A DNA stretch of 64,000 nucleotides from Planctomycetota bacterium (GTDB taxonomy: Bacteria; Planctomycetota; Planctomycetia; Pirellulales; Pirellulaceae): positions 359,788 to 423,787 of the forward strand of contig JAPLNI010000058.1 in the NCBI GenBank assembly GCA_026692865.1, in the 5' to 3' direction. The notes beneath the pieces were generated by a model, which did not search any database, was not told the origin of the DNA, and saw only the letters and a list, made by a program, of their open reading frames with translations. Both the position numbers and the translations under genes were made by a program. Position 1 is the stretch's first letter. Each line of letters starts with the position of its first letter. Below, in pieces: positions 30,413 to 39,524 of the stretch.

Positions 30413-30744
30413 GATGACCTCATTTCTTACGGGAGAGTGGCGGGCGGTCTTGCTGACCAGAATGATGGTTGGCGAATTCACTTGTTAGTAGCGAGTTCGG
30501 GTCAAACGCCGCGGCTTGCGTACTTCAGCGTAGTTCAACCTTGAATCAACATAACCGGAATCGAGCACAGAATCAAATCTCGAATCGATAAGGTTTGTTC
30601 GACGGCACAACAACGGCATTACGCGTTAATAGCGGAACAGCACGGTAGATCGTCAAGTAGACCAAAGTGCCTCCAAGTGTTTCCGTGTTCTCTTCCCTCC
30701 AAGGTCGCTTTGAACCCCAAAATTTAAAGGGCTCGTGAACCAAA

Positions 30745-30780
30745 TAAAAAAACGTCACGATCTACATCATGACGTTTTTT
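30745..30780 (-). terminator. Terminator after pyruvate phosphate dikinase
   Basis: A run AAAAAACGTCA mirrors TGACGTTTTTT across a short loop (30745-30756 with 30770-30780). It works as an intrinsic terminator in either direction and lies about 45 bases past the ppdK stop. The remainder of 30413-30825 shows no gene. Confidence 0.8.
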
Positions 30781-30825
30781 GTTTTTGAGAGACGCTATGT
30801 TTCAAACGCTATGTTCGCCGAATTA

Positions 30826-33465
30826 TTACTTTTTGCCGAGAGCAGCTTGTGCGGCCGCTAGTCTTGCAATTGGCACTCGGAAAGGACTGCAGCTTACGTA
30901 GTCCAATCCAACGTTGTGGCAGAAGAAGACGCTCTTCGGATCTCCACCGTGCTCACCGCAGATCCCGCACTTGAGGCCTTTCTTCGCTCCACGGCCCTTC
31001 TTGACTGCCATCTCAACCAATTGTCCAACACCGCTTGTATCGAGCGTTTGAAATGGGTCGGCTGGAAGAAGATCGTTCTTCATGTAGTCAGGCAAGAATG
31101 AATTGACGTCGTCTCGGCTGAAACCGAAAGTCATTTGAGTCAAATCGTTTGTACCGAACGAGAAGAAGTCTGCTTCGGCTGCGATTTGATCGGCGGTCAA
31201 AGCGGCACGAGGCACTTCGATCATAGTTCCCACGGTGATGTCTAGCTTGCCGCTGAACTTGTGGTCCTTCTTGACTTCTTCGATGACTCGAATGGTCTCT
31301 GCGCGAAGCATTGCCAATTCAGTCCTGCTACCAACAAGTGGGATCATGATTTCAGGAATCGCGTCGATCTTTTTCTTCTTGCATTCAATCGCCGCTTCCA
31401 CAATCGCTCGAACTTGCATGTCGAGAATTTCTGGATAGGTCACGGTCAAACGACAACCACGGTGGCCGAGCATTGGATTGGCTTCGTGAAGCTGATCGAT
31501 TCGCGACTTGATTTCCGAAAGCTTGATTCCAAGCTCGGTTGCGAGTTCCTTCTGTTGCTTTTCTTCGTGTGGCACGAATTCGTGCAACGGTGGATCGAGC
31601 AACCGAACCGTAACAGGGAGCCCCTTCATCGCGGTGAAGATTCCGATGAAGTCTTCGCGTTGAAATGGAAGCAACTTAGCAAGTGCCTTACGACGTGCTT
31701 CGACATCGTGAGCGAGAATCATTTCTCGCATTGCCTTGATACGAGTTCCTTCGAAGAACATGTGTTCCGTTCGGCATAGTCCAATGCCTTCTGCGCCAAA
31801 TTCACGCGCTCGAGCCGCATCGGCTGGCGAGTCGGCGTTGGTGCGAACGTTCAAGGTTCGGAAGCCGTCAGCCCACTTCATCAGCTTGGCAAAGTCTCCC
31901 GTCAACGCTGCTTCCTGTGTTTCGATGCTTCCGACAGCAACTTCACCGGTAGTACCGTTGATGCTGAACGTATCTTTGCTGGTGTAGGTCTTTCCTTCGA
32001 TGACTACTTTTCCTGCTGCTGGATCGATTTTGATCGCACCGGCTCCAACAACGCAGCAACGTCCCCAACCTCGAGCTACCACAGCAGCGTGGGATGTCAT
32101 ACCGCCAGTGCTGGTAAGAATTCCAGCGGCAGCGTACATCCCTTCTACGTCTTCAGGAGATGTTTCTTGTCGAACAAGAATAACGGCTTCACCCTTGGCG
32201 TGGCGGTCACGAGCATCTTCAGCAGTGAACGAAAGCTTGCCAACAGCTCCACCTGGGGAGGCTGGAAGACCTTTACAAATTTTGACTGCTTTGTCCCATG
32301 CAGATGGCTTGAACGAAGGCAATAACAGTTGCGTCAAATCGCCAGCAGGAACACGAAGAACGGCTGTCTTTTCGTCGATCAGCTTTTCCTTCACCATGTC
32401 AACAGCCATCTTCACGGCTGCAGTCGCGGTACGTTTTCCGTTTCGAGTTTGCAACATGAAAAGGACTCCCTTTTCAATCGTGAACTCGATGTCTTGCATG
32501 TCCTTGTAGTGCTTTTCAAGGATGTCTTTGATATCCAAGATTTGCTTGTAGACAACTTTGTTCCACTTACCCATTTGGTCGCAAGGTTCAGGAGTTCGGA
32601 TACCTGCGACAACGTCTTCGCCTTGTGCATTAACAAGGTATTCGCCGAAGAACTTGTTCTCACCGGTGTTTGGATTTCGAGTGAACGCAACACCCGTTCC
32701 CGAATCGTCACCCATGTTGCCGTAAACCATGGATTGGCAATTCACGGCTGTTCCCAAGAGGCCACGGATGTTTTCAATCTCGCGATACTTGACCGCTTTA
32801 TTGCTCATCCAGCTATTGAAAACCGCATTGATGGACTTCTCAAGTTGCTTGTACGGGTCTTGAGGAAATTCTTCTTTGGTCTTGGTCTTGTAAAGCTTCT
32901 TATAAGCTTCACAAAGTTCCTTAAGTCCCTCTGCTGGAACGTCGGTATCTTCCTTGACCTTATACTTCTTCTTGATGATATCGAATTCATGTTCGAAGTC
33001 ATGGTGTTCCATACCCATTACCACGTCACCGAACATGTTGATCAAACGGCGATAGGAATCGTATGCGAAACGAGGATTGTTGGTCGCCTTTGAAAGCCCT
33101 TCGGTCGAGACGTCATTCATACCGAGGTTCAGAATGGTATTCATCATACCGGGCATGCTTACAGCAGCGCCGGAGCGCACGGAAACCAGGAGTGGATTCT
33201 TGTTGTCGCCGAACTTTTTGCCGAGTTCTTTTTCCATGGTGGCGACTTGCTTGCGGACATCGTCCATCAAGCCAGCGGGCATCTTTTGTCCGCCTTTGTT
33301 GTAGGCAGCACACATTTCGGTGGTGATTGTAAATCCTGGAGGAACTGGCAAGCCGATGCTGGTCATGTCCGCCAGGTTTGCACCCTTACCACCAAGAATT
33401 TCTTTGCTCAAACCCTTACCTTCGGTTTTTGTCTTTCCGAAGTAATACGTCATCTTATTAGCCAT
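30826..33465 (-). CDS. ppdK: Pyruvate, phosphate dikinase
   Basis: The 879-residue enzyme has the three PPDK parts: an ATP-grasp domain at the start (GGKGANLADMTSIGLPVPPG), the swivelling phosphohistidine domain (GGMTSHAAVVARGWGRCCVV, with the catalytic His), and a PEP-binding TIM barrel (FFSFGTNDLTQMTFGFSRDD, CGEHGG). It interconverts pyruvate/ATP/Pi and PEP/AMP/PPi. Length fits bacterial PPDK. It stands alone with its own terminator. Confidence 0.97.
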   Translation of the reverse strand: MANKMTYYFGKTKTEGKGLSKEILGGKGANLADMTSIGLPVPPGFTITTEMCAAYNKGGQKMPAGLMDDVRKQVATMEKELGKKFGDNKNPLLVSVRSGAAVSMPGMMNTILNLGMNDVSTEGLSKATNNPRFAYDSYRRLINMFGDVVMGMEHHDFEHEFDIIKKKYKVKEDTDVPAEGLKELCEAYKKLYKTKTKEEFPQDPYKQLEKSINAVFNSWMSNKAVKYREIENIRGLLGTAVNCQSMVYGNMGDDSGTGVAFTRNPNTGENKFFGEYLVNAQGEDVVAGIRTPEPCDQMGKWNKVVYKQILDIKDILEKHYKDMQDIEFTIEKGVLFMLQTRNGKRTATAAVKMAVDMVKEKLIDEKTAVLRVPAGDLTQLLLPSFKPSAWDKAVKICKGLPASPGGAVGKLSFTAEDARDRHAKGEAVILVRQETSPEDVEGMYAAAGILTSTGGMTSHAAVVARGWGRCCVVGAGAIKIDPAAGKVVIEGKTYTSKDTFSINGTTGEVAVGSIETQEAALTGDFAKLMKWADGFRTLNVRTNADSPADAARAREFGAEGIGLCRTEHMFFEGTRIKAMREMILAHDVEARRKALAKLLPFQREDFIGIFTAMKGLPVTVRLLDPPLHEFVPHEEKQQKELATELGIKLSEIKSRIDQLHEANPMLGHRGCRLTVTYPEILDMQVRAIVEAAIECKKKKIDAIPEIMIPLVGSRTELAMLRAETIRVIEEVKKDHKFSGKLDITVGTMIEVPRAALTADQIAAEADFFSFGTNDLTQMTFGFSRDDVNSFLPDYMKNDLLPADPFQTLDTSGVGQLVEMAVKKGRGAKKGLKCGICGEHGGDPKSVFFCHNVGLDYVSCSPFRVPIARLAAAQAALGKK

Positions 33466-33618
33466 TGACTACCTACCAGCTCTGCCTAGTGAGAGAATGA
33501 AAATGCGATCGAAACGAATCGAAACGGAAAGCCGGAAGTCTAGTTGGGACCTTGGCTAACGTCAATCGTGGTGTTTGGCTGGAACGCGTTGAAAGATTCG
33601 TTCCTTTGAGTCATTCGT

Positions 33619-35364
33619 TTAGGAGCAAACGACTCGGACAAGCGTTTCTTGCTCGTCAGTCCAAACGACTTCATTCCAGTCGACCGCAAAATCGGGGTAA
33701 TGGTCGGCAAATTCACGAATTAGGTAGGATCGCTTGATGGCGGGGGAATTGGCGGGAGGCATTCGACAGGCCCGATCCAGGCTGGCTGGACTGACCATTT
33801 GCGGAATGTCAAGAGCACGAACCAGTTGCCTGAAGTAGCCACGGTTATCCAGCTCATGAAACTTGAGATCGATCTTTTTCAGGGCTGCCCACGACGACTT
33901 TGGAGCCGATCGATCCATGAGCCAACGCTTGCTGAACCAATCCACACGCCCAAGTAGCCATTTCTGCGACTGCTCGTCGGAATCGCTTTCTTGCAAATGA
34001 TCCAGCGTTTCTTGCCAAGCCGAAAGAACGCTTCTCGCTTCTTCGATCTTGCTGCTGGCCGTAGATGGTTGCAACTGAGAAATCATCATCCGAACGGCGC
34101 CGGCGTATTGCCTTTGCAGATCAATTGCCGTCCAGACCAAACCCCTTTTGTCCGCCACCGTTCGCAATAAAGAGCTGTCCGTGGCGAAGGATCTCAAGGA
34201 TCGAAGCGGATTTTTCAGGCACGGTAGCCCCGTTAAACGCCCCGATTCCACCAAGTCTAGAACGAGCGTCGTCGTCGCAATCCGGATGTATTGGCTTCGC
34301 TCGTTGGGAGTCGAATCACCGAGAGCGATTTGAATTCGCTGGGTGGCGTGGAGCATGTTACGCCAAGCCTGAAAACTCCACGTTCGATCCGCCAATAAAC
34401 TGGTAAGCCAATGACCCGTGACGAATATAGGAGCCTCGTTCCAGTAGCTTCCAAACCCGATCATCGAATTGATCTTCGATGCTCTCGCGCTCAACCAAAA
34501 CCTACCATGACGATCGACGTGACCGCTCCCCTCGACAGCCGATCTCGAAGCAAAGAATGCTCCAAGCCAACGTCGATGAGGAATCAAAATGGACATCCAA
34601 ATCAAACAGTGAAAATACATTGCAATTGGCCAGTGCAACCATCTTAAACCGGATGCAAGTGTCAGCATCCACGGTTCGGCTTTTGTGTACGGAGCAGGTG
34701 CGGTTGCGGTCGCGTTGGTGTTGATCTCGTTTCCATCGAATCCAATATCTGCCTCAGGCCGAAGTGGTCGAATCATTCGGGACCAGTCTGCGAGCAAGCC
34801 GGTCCAAGCGATGGCAAACATGCGATAGAGCACGAGCATGGGAAGCATTACAAGCAAGCCCACACGCCACATCGCCAACCTCCAGCCCTGCGCGATTCGG
34901 ACCTCGTAGTTCTCGTGCTGGCCATAAGTGACTCCGCCTCCGTCCGAAGAATTCTTGAGCCATCGCGCATCTGTTTGTGGCTGAAGCTCGCTCAAGCTTT
35001 CGACCATCCAACGGTCGAGCACAGTTTGGTAACCGATCAACTCTAGCGGCGAACGGCATTCAGGAGTGGCAACCTCGATTAGTCCGCCGCCGTTGTGATG
35101 AGTCCCATTAGTTTCGACTCCGATGCAAGCACCATTGGCAAGGAAAACTCGGTACATATGCCGGCTCGAAGGTGCCGTCGGCAGTCGCTTCTTAAGCCAT
35201 GGGACGAGCTGATCAAAGATATCAAAGGCTGAGAATGTGCTTGAGGAAGTGCTGGAGCTTGTAGAGCGACCTCGATACAAACCGTACTCGGTTTCGATGC
35301 CTACTAAGCGGGATAGAAGCGAAATACTACTCGCCGACGGCTTCCGCTCGCGAGTTCGCCACAT
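33619..35364 (-). CDS. PafA-family (Pup ligase-like) carboxylate-amine ligase with membrane insert
   Basis: The 581-residue product follows the Pup ligase/deamidase family. It has LVGIETEYGL (GIETEYG at 22-28), FLANGACIGVE with a Glu where PafA has its catalytic Asp, EVATPEC, SSDGGGVTYGQHENY (HENY at 150-153), and ALGDSTPNERSQY. It continues with LDLVESG, DLQRQYAGAV, KKIDLKFHELDNRG, and ends in PPANSPAIKR and DFAVDWNEVVW. Between HENY and the GDS motif an extra segment carries hydrophobic stretches (about 165-190 and 238-262), so part may sit in the membrane. The chosen ATG at 35364 overlaps the 3' end of the preceding small gene by 38 bases; TTG at 35397 is possible. PafA is known to attach Pup via its C-terminal Glu to lysines. 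Confidence 0.82.
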   Translation of the reverse strand: MWRTRERKPSASSISLLSRLVGIETEYGLYRGRSTSSSTSSSTFSAFDIFDQLVPWLKKRLPTAPSSRHMYRVFLANGACIGVETNGTHHNGGGLIEVATPECRSPLELIGYQTVLDRWMVESLSELQPQTDARWLKNSSDGGGVTYGQHENYEVRIAQGWRLAMWRVGLLVMLPMLVLYRMFAIAWTGLLADWSRMIRPLRPEADIGFDGNEINTNATATAPAPYTKAEPWMLTLASGLRWLHWPIAMYFHCLIWMSILIPHRRWLGAFFASRSAVEGSGHVDRHGRFWLSARASKINSMIGFGSYWNEAPIFVTGHWLTSLLADRTWSFQAWRNMLHATQRIQIALGDSTPNERSQYIRIATTTLVLDLVESGRLTGLPCLKNPLRSLRSFATDSSLLRTVADKRGLVWTAIDLQRQYAGAVRMMISQLQPSTASSKIEEARSVLSAWQETLDHLQESDSDEQSQKWLLGRVDWFSKRWLMDRSAPKSSWAALKKIDLKFHELDNRGYFRQLVRALDIPQMVSPASLDRACRMPPANSPAIKRSYLIREFADHYPDFAVDWNEVVWTDEQETLVRVVCS

Positions 35365-35506
35365 ACTCAATCGCTTCTTGACTGCACTCTTCGCCAACGG
35401 ACTTCACAAGCCTTTCTAGGATCGAATCGCGTTCATCGACAACCGCTTGCAATGAGTTGCTAAGGATCTTATTGTCGTCTACCAAATCCCGATTTTTATC
35501 AAACAT
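35327..35506 (-). CDS. Putative Pup-like small modifier ending in Gly-Glu
   Basis: A 59-codon gene (ATG at 35506, TAG at 35327-35329), preceded by GGAG ten bases upstream. The product is charged and mostly helical by composition, has no Trp or Pro, and ends EYVANSRAEAVGE. A C-terminal Gly-Glu is what Pup ligases use, and the gene directly precedes and overlaps a PafA-like gene in another frame, suggesting coupled translation. Similarity to Pup itself is weak: one Gly of the usual GG pair is Val, and there is a longer stretch after the Tyr-Val. Codon use is like that of the neighbours. It could still be an unrelated small protein or an unused frame. Confidence 0.6.
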   Translation of the reverse strand: MFDKNRDLVDDNKILSNSLQAVVDERDSILERLVKSVGEECSQEAIEYVANSRAEAVGE

Positions 35507-35754
35507 AAGCTATCAACTCCGAATTCTAAACGACTGCTACTGAGAATACTAGTTTTTGTTTTGCAATATCACAGATCGCCACAATTGGACCATCTAGCCA
35601 TCGGATGCTGAAATCTTTATTCTCTACGGGTACCAACAGAGTAGTGATGGTACTGGCGATCTTTCAAGTTGTCATTCCAAGTGACGGGATGGACAACATC
35701 ACGGTCGCTTTAAAAAATAGAACTTATTCTTACACACGGGTGCGAAGGCTTACA

Positions 35755-36582
35755 ATGAAGTTGTTTGAAGGAAAAAAGGGAATCGTTCTTGGCATTGCAA
35801 ACGACAACTCCATTGCATGGGCTATCGCTCGGGAAATCATGGAACATGGTGGGACGTGTGGGTTTTCGCACCTGCCTGATCGGCCAGATGACGAAAAGAA
35901 AAAGAATCGCCTGCGAGTCAGCAAATGCGTTGACCAATATCCATCTCAGACGGCATTCCTCGAACCGCTCGACGTTCAAGAGGACGATCAAGTCGAAGCG
36001 TTCATGAAGATGGCTGGCGAAAAGCTTGGTAAAATTGATTTTTTGTTGCACTCGATCGCGTTTGCTGATCGTGCTGATTTGTCACGACCGACGGTTGAAA
36101 CAGGCAGGTCTGGATTCAAGCTTGCAATGGACGTAAGCGTCTACAGCTTGATTTCCGTAACGAACTTTGCACGGCCACTTTTCAATCCAGGTGCGTCCGT
36201 CGTTGCAATGACCTACTTTGGTGGAGAAAAGTGCGTTCCTGGCTATAACGTGATGGGCATTTGCAAGGCAGCCTTGGACGCAACCATCAAGTACTTGGCA
36301 TTCGACATGGGGCCAGTCGACGTACGAGTTAACGCCGTCAGCGCAGGCCCACTCAAGACGCTCGCCGGATATGCCGCCGGCGTGGGCGAAATGCAAGAAT
36401 ACTACGGACACGTAGCTCCTTTGGGACGAAATGTAACCCACGAAGAAGTGGGCCGAAGCGGTGCTTATCTCCTAAGCCCATACAGCAACGGGATCACGGG
36501 AGAGATTCTCCACGTCGACGCTGGTTATAACATCATGGGTAGCCCCGGGCGATTGCTGGATCAACTGAAGGCCCAAGCCTAA
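35755..36582 (+). CDS. fabI: Enoyl-ACP reductase (NADH), FabI type
   Basis: The 275-residue short-chain dehydrogenase has the FabI N-terminus (MKLFEGKKGIVLGIANDNSI), the catalytic Y-x6-K as YNVMGICK (Y164, K171), SAGPLKTLAG, and the ending GITGEILHVDAGYNIMG. It reduces enoyl-ACP in the last step of fatty acid elongation. The start at 35755 is taken because the family begins there and GAAGG lies six bases upstream; the longer open frame to 35605 is part of the leader. It is divergent from the PafA-like pair. Confidence 0.95.
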   Translation: MKLFEGKKGIVLGIANDNSIAWAIAREIMEHGGTCGFSHLPDRPDDEKKKNRLRVSKCVDQYPSQTAFLEPLDVQEDDQVEAFMKMAGEKLGKIDFLLHSIAFADRADLSRPTVETGRSGFKLAMDVSVYSLISVTNFARPLFNPGASVVAMTYFGGEKCVPGYNVMGICKAALDATIKYLAFDMGPVDVRVNAVSAGPLKTLAGYAAGVGEMQEYYGHVAPLGRNVTHEEVGRSGAYLLSPYSNGITGEILHVDAGYNIMGSPGRLLDQLKAQA

Positions 36583-36681
36583 ATTCATTGACTTTCTAGC
36601 AATTTGGTCGCCGAATTAGAAAAGAATCGGCAAACGCCCGATGTATCGTCGGTTACTGCTTCGTCGAAGTTAAAAGATGAG

Positions 36682-36764
36682 GTAGCTGAATTCGTAAGAA
36701 TTCTGATGACGATGAAAACAATGGTGGTAACTGATGCTTTCGGATGTCTTACGACATCTGCTAC
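36682..36764 (+). repeat. Two-hairpin GTAG-type interspersed repeat, copy 3
   Basis: GTAGCT, GAATTC-GTAA-GAATTC, 38 nt spacer, GGATGTC-TTAC-GACATCT, GCTAC. Same orientation as copy 1. It lies in the 380-bp gap 36583-36963, which otherwise shows nothing. Confidence 0.75.
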
Positions 36765-36963
36765 GGGGCCCACCTTGTTTTTGACACGCTTGAAAGCGGA
36801 AATTGCGATGGACTTGTAGAATCCAGCCGATATCCGTATCATTCTCTGTCCTGAAACCGGCATCCCTAATTGATTGCGTCGCAACGGCCGCCCAGGAACT
36901 TAATAAAACAACGTCAAAAACCACGAGATTCGCGGCGTTGAATAACACTAAAGCATTTGTATC

Positions 36964-37209
36964 ATGAAATCAGGCATCCACCCAAATTACGTTGAAACCA
37001 CCGTCACTTGCGGATGTGGAAACACCTTCCAAACACGAAGTATCCGTAAAGAACTGAAGGTTGACATTTGCAATGCATGTCACCCATTTTTTACAGGCAA
37101 GTTGAAGTACGTCGACACTGCGGGACGAATTGAGAAGTTCCAAAATAAGTTTGCTGCAGGAACCTACGCATCGCTCGGCGGCAAAAAAGCACCTGCTAAG
37201 AAGAAATAG
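36964..37209 (+). CDS. rpmE: 50S ribosomal protein L31
   Basis: The 81-residue protein begins [20 protein letters not shown] and has the zinc-type Cys set (CGC near 16-18 and CNAC near 36-39), with [16 protein letters not shown] typical of L31. A Lys/Ala-rich tail follows. It precedes prfA and prmC and is followed by a terminator, so it may be transcribed on its own. Confidence 0.97.
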   Translation: MKSGIHPNYVETTVTCGCGNTFQTRSIRKELKVDICNACHPFFTGKLKYVDTAGRIEKFQNKFAAGTYASLGGKKAPAKKK

Positions 37210-37235
37210 CTGGCTACAACTTAAACACAAATTAT

Positions 37236-37281
37236 CCGCCGCAAAACAGACGCTTCGATGCGTGGCTTTGCGGCGGTTTTT
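37236..37281 (+). terminator. Terminator after rpmE
   Basis: CCGCCGCAAA (37236-37245) pairs perfectly with TTTGCGGCGG (37267-37276), followed by five T. It lies 27 bases past the L31 stop and before prfA. Confidence 0.85.
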
Positions 37282-37328
37282 CGTTTGCCACTTCTACAAT
37301 TCTTCGCTGTTAATCTCGCTGGGTATCT

Positions 37329-38405
37329 ATGAACGTCCGTGCAAAACTAGATGAGTTACTGACAAAATTCGAGGGACTCGAACAGCAGATGTCCGACCCG
37401 GAAGTGCTGAGCGATTCGGGTAAGATTGCGAACGTGATGCGCGAGCACGGCGGTCTGCTCAAGATGGCGACCAAGTATCGCAACTACAAAAAAATGTCCG
37501 AAGACATTCGCGATCTTACTCCCATGGCAGCGAGTGAAGATCCCGACGAGCAAGCGATGGCTCGCGAGGAACTGGACAAGCTAATTGCAAGCCGTGAAGA
37601 GCTCTGGCGCGAACTACTCGACTTTACGATCGGCGGCGAGGATTCCAATCGAACGCGTTGCGTGATGGAAATTCGAGCGGGGACCGGCGGTGAAGAAGCG
37701 GCGCTGTTCGCACGCGATCTCTATCAGATGTACCTCCATCACGCTGATCAAAAGCGGTGGAAGATCGAAGTCATGGACAGCAGCGTAAGCGAACGGGGTG
37801 GCTTCAAAGAAATCGTTCTTGCATTCGAAGGCGAATCGGTTTTTCGCGAGTTGCAATTTGAAAGTGGTGGGCATCGCGTTCAACGAGTTCCCGAAACAGA
37901 AACCGCTGGTCGTGTCCACACATCAGCCGCAACTGTCGCAGTGATGGCAGAACCTGAAGACGTTGAAATTGACTTGAAGACGGAAGACTATCGCGTTGAT
38001 AAGTTCTGCGCGTCGGGCCCAGGAGGTCAACACGTTAACAAGACCGAGTCGGCGATTCGGTTGACTCATTTCGAAACTGGTGTCGTGGTCCAGTGCCAAG
38101 ACGAAAAAAGTCAGCACAAGAATTTGGCTCGCGCTATCCGAGTTCTCAAGAGCCGACTATACGATCTCAAACGCGAGCAAGAAGCCAAGAAACGATCCGA
38201 CGAGCGACAAACACTAACCGGCTCAGGCGACCGCAGCGAACGTATTCGTACTTACAATTTTCCACAAAACCGGCTAACCGATCACCGAATCGGTTTAACT
38301 CTTCACAAGCTGGACCAGATAATTGCGGGTGATTTTAAACCTGTTACCGAAGCTCTGCTAGAATACGAACGCAACCAGTTACGCGGTGGAATGGACGATG
38401 CATAA
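37329..38405 (+). CDS. prfA: Peptide chain release factor 1
   Basis: The 358-residue protein has the class I release factor layout. The PxT-type anticodon motif is PET (188-190, in [10 protein letters not shown]) and the GGQ hydrolysis loop is [12 protein letters not shown] (GGQ at 232-234). These identify RF1, which reads UAA and UAG. It is followed after 22 bp by prmC, whose product methylates the GGQ glutamine. Confidence 0.96.
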   Translation: MNVRAKLDELLTKFEGLEQQMSDPEVLSDSGKIANVMREHGGLLKMATKYRNYKKMSEDIRDLTPMAASEDPDEQAMAREELDKLIASREELWRELLDFTIGGEDSNRTRCVMEIRAGTGGEEAALFARDLYQMYLHHADQKRWKIEVMDSSVSERGGFKEIVLAFEGESVFRELQFESGGHRVQRVPETETAGRVHTSAATVAVMAEPEDVEIDLKTEDYRVDKFCASGPGGQHVNKTESAIRLTHFETGVVVQCQDEKSQHKNLARAIRVLKSRLYDLKREQEAKKRSDERQTLTGSGDRSERIRTYNFPQNRLTDHRIGLTLHKLDQIIAGDFKPVTEALLEYERNQLRGGMDDA

Positions 38406-38427
38406 GTTACTTGTGGAAGCTTGAAAG

Positions 38428-39357
38428 ATGACGCAAACCGAAACATGGACGGTCGGAAGGTTGTTAACCTGGACAACAGATTACCTTCGAAAGAAAGGCT
38501 CTGAATCGGCAAGACTGGACGCCGAAGTCTTGTTAGCGCATGCTCGACAATGCCAACGGATTGAACTGTACACGGCGTTTGATCAAGAGCCGGACGAATC
38601 GGTAAAGGCCGCTTTTCGGGAGATGGTAGTTCGTCGTGCCGAGGGAACGCCTGTTGCCTACTTGGTTGGCCACAAAGAGTTTTATTCACTCGACTTTCTC
38701 GTGAACCCAGACTGCTTGATACCAAGACCCGAAACCGAACATCTTGTCGTCGCTGCGATCGATGCAGCGAAGGCACTTGCTAAGACTCCCGCATTTGCAT
38801 CAGGATCAGCGGCAAGACCGTTGATGATCGCAGACATTTGCACTGGTAGTGGTTGTATTGCCGTAGCGATTGCCAAGCATATTCCTAACGCACAAGTATT
38901 CGCAAGTGACCTCAGTGAAGCAGCCCTGGCGGTCGCCACGCATAACGCAGCTCAGCATTCAATGTCCGACCGCATTCAGTTTTTCTCAGGCGACCTGCTA
39001 ACTGCGATCCCTGCTGATAAATCGGTTGGAAAGTTTGACTTGATTGTCAGCAACCCGCCCTACATCAGCCAAAGCGAATTCGAGCAACTTAGCAAAGGCG
39101 TTCGCGAGTTTGAACCGAAAGGAGCTCTTTTATCAGGAGCAACGGGACTTGAGATTAGCCATCGATTGATCGCACAAGCAAGCGATCGAATTGCGGCCGG
39201 TGGCTTCATGATCATCGAGACATCGCCGATGCTCGCAAAACAACTAGCGGAAGTTTTCGATCAACATCCGGGCTGGACTATTCAGCCTACTATCAAGGAT
39301 CTCCAAGGACACGCCCGGATAGTAATCGCTCGACGAGATTCGGCCGCTGTAAGTTAA
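38428..39357 (+). CDS. prmC: Release factor glutamine methyltransferase
   Basis: The 309-residue protein has the PrmC N-terminal helical domain and RPETEHLV. It also has the SAM motif ICTGSGCIAVAIA and the NPPY motif (209-212) that contacts the target glutamine. It methylates the GGQ glutamine of release factors. Its position directly behind prfA is the usual arrangement. Confidence 0.95.
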   Translation: MTQTETWTVGRLLTWTTDYLRKKGSESARLDAEVLLAHARQCQRIELYTAFDQEPDESVKAAFREMVVRRAEGTPVAYLVGHKEFYSLDFLVNPDCLIPRPETEHLVVAAIDAAKALAKTPAFASGSAARPLMIADICTGSGCIAVAIAKHIPNAQVFASDLSEAALAVATHNAAQHSMSDRIQFFSGDLLTAIPADKSVGKFDLIVSNPPYISQSEFEQLSKGVREFEPKGALLSGATGLEISHRLIAQASDRIAAGGFMIIETSPMLAKQLAEVFDQHPGWTIQPTIKDLQGHARIVIARRDSAAVS

Positions 39358-39524
39358 TCTCGAATTGTAAGCCACTAAGACGCGTCTCTTTGACGAAGCT
39401 CTGACAATGAGCGATTATGCTTCATTCTTAGCGTCGAAATAAATTTCGAATGTCCAATAAATTATTTCGAATAAAAAGCACTTCTCGTTGATTGCTATTC
39501 TCCTGGGTGAAGCAAAACATCCGC

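Noticed and set aside
32329-33093. 254-codon frame opposite ppdK
   Set aside because: Shadow of the dikinase gene; Val/Phe/Leu-rich composition as expected for an antisense frame.
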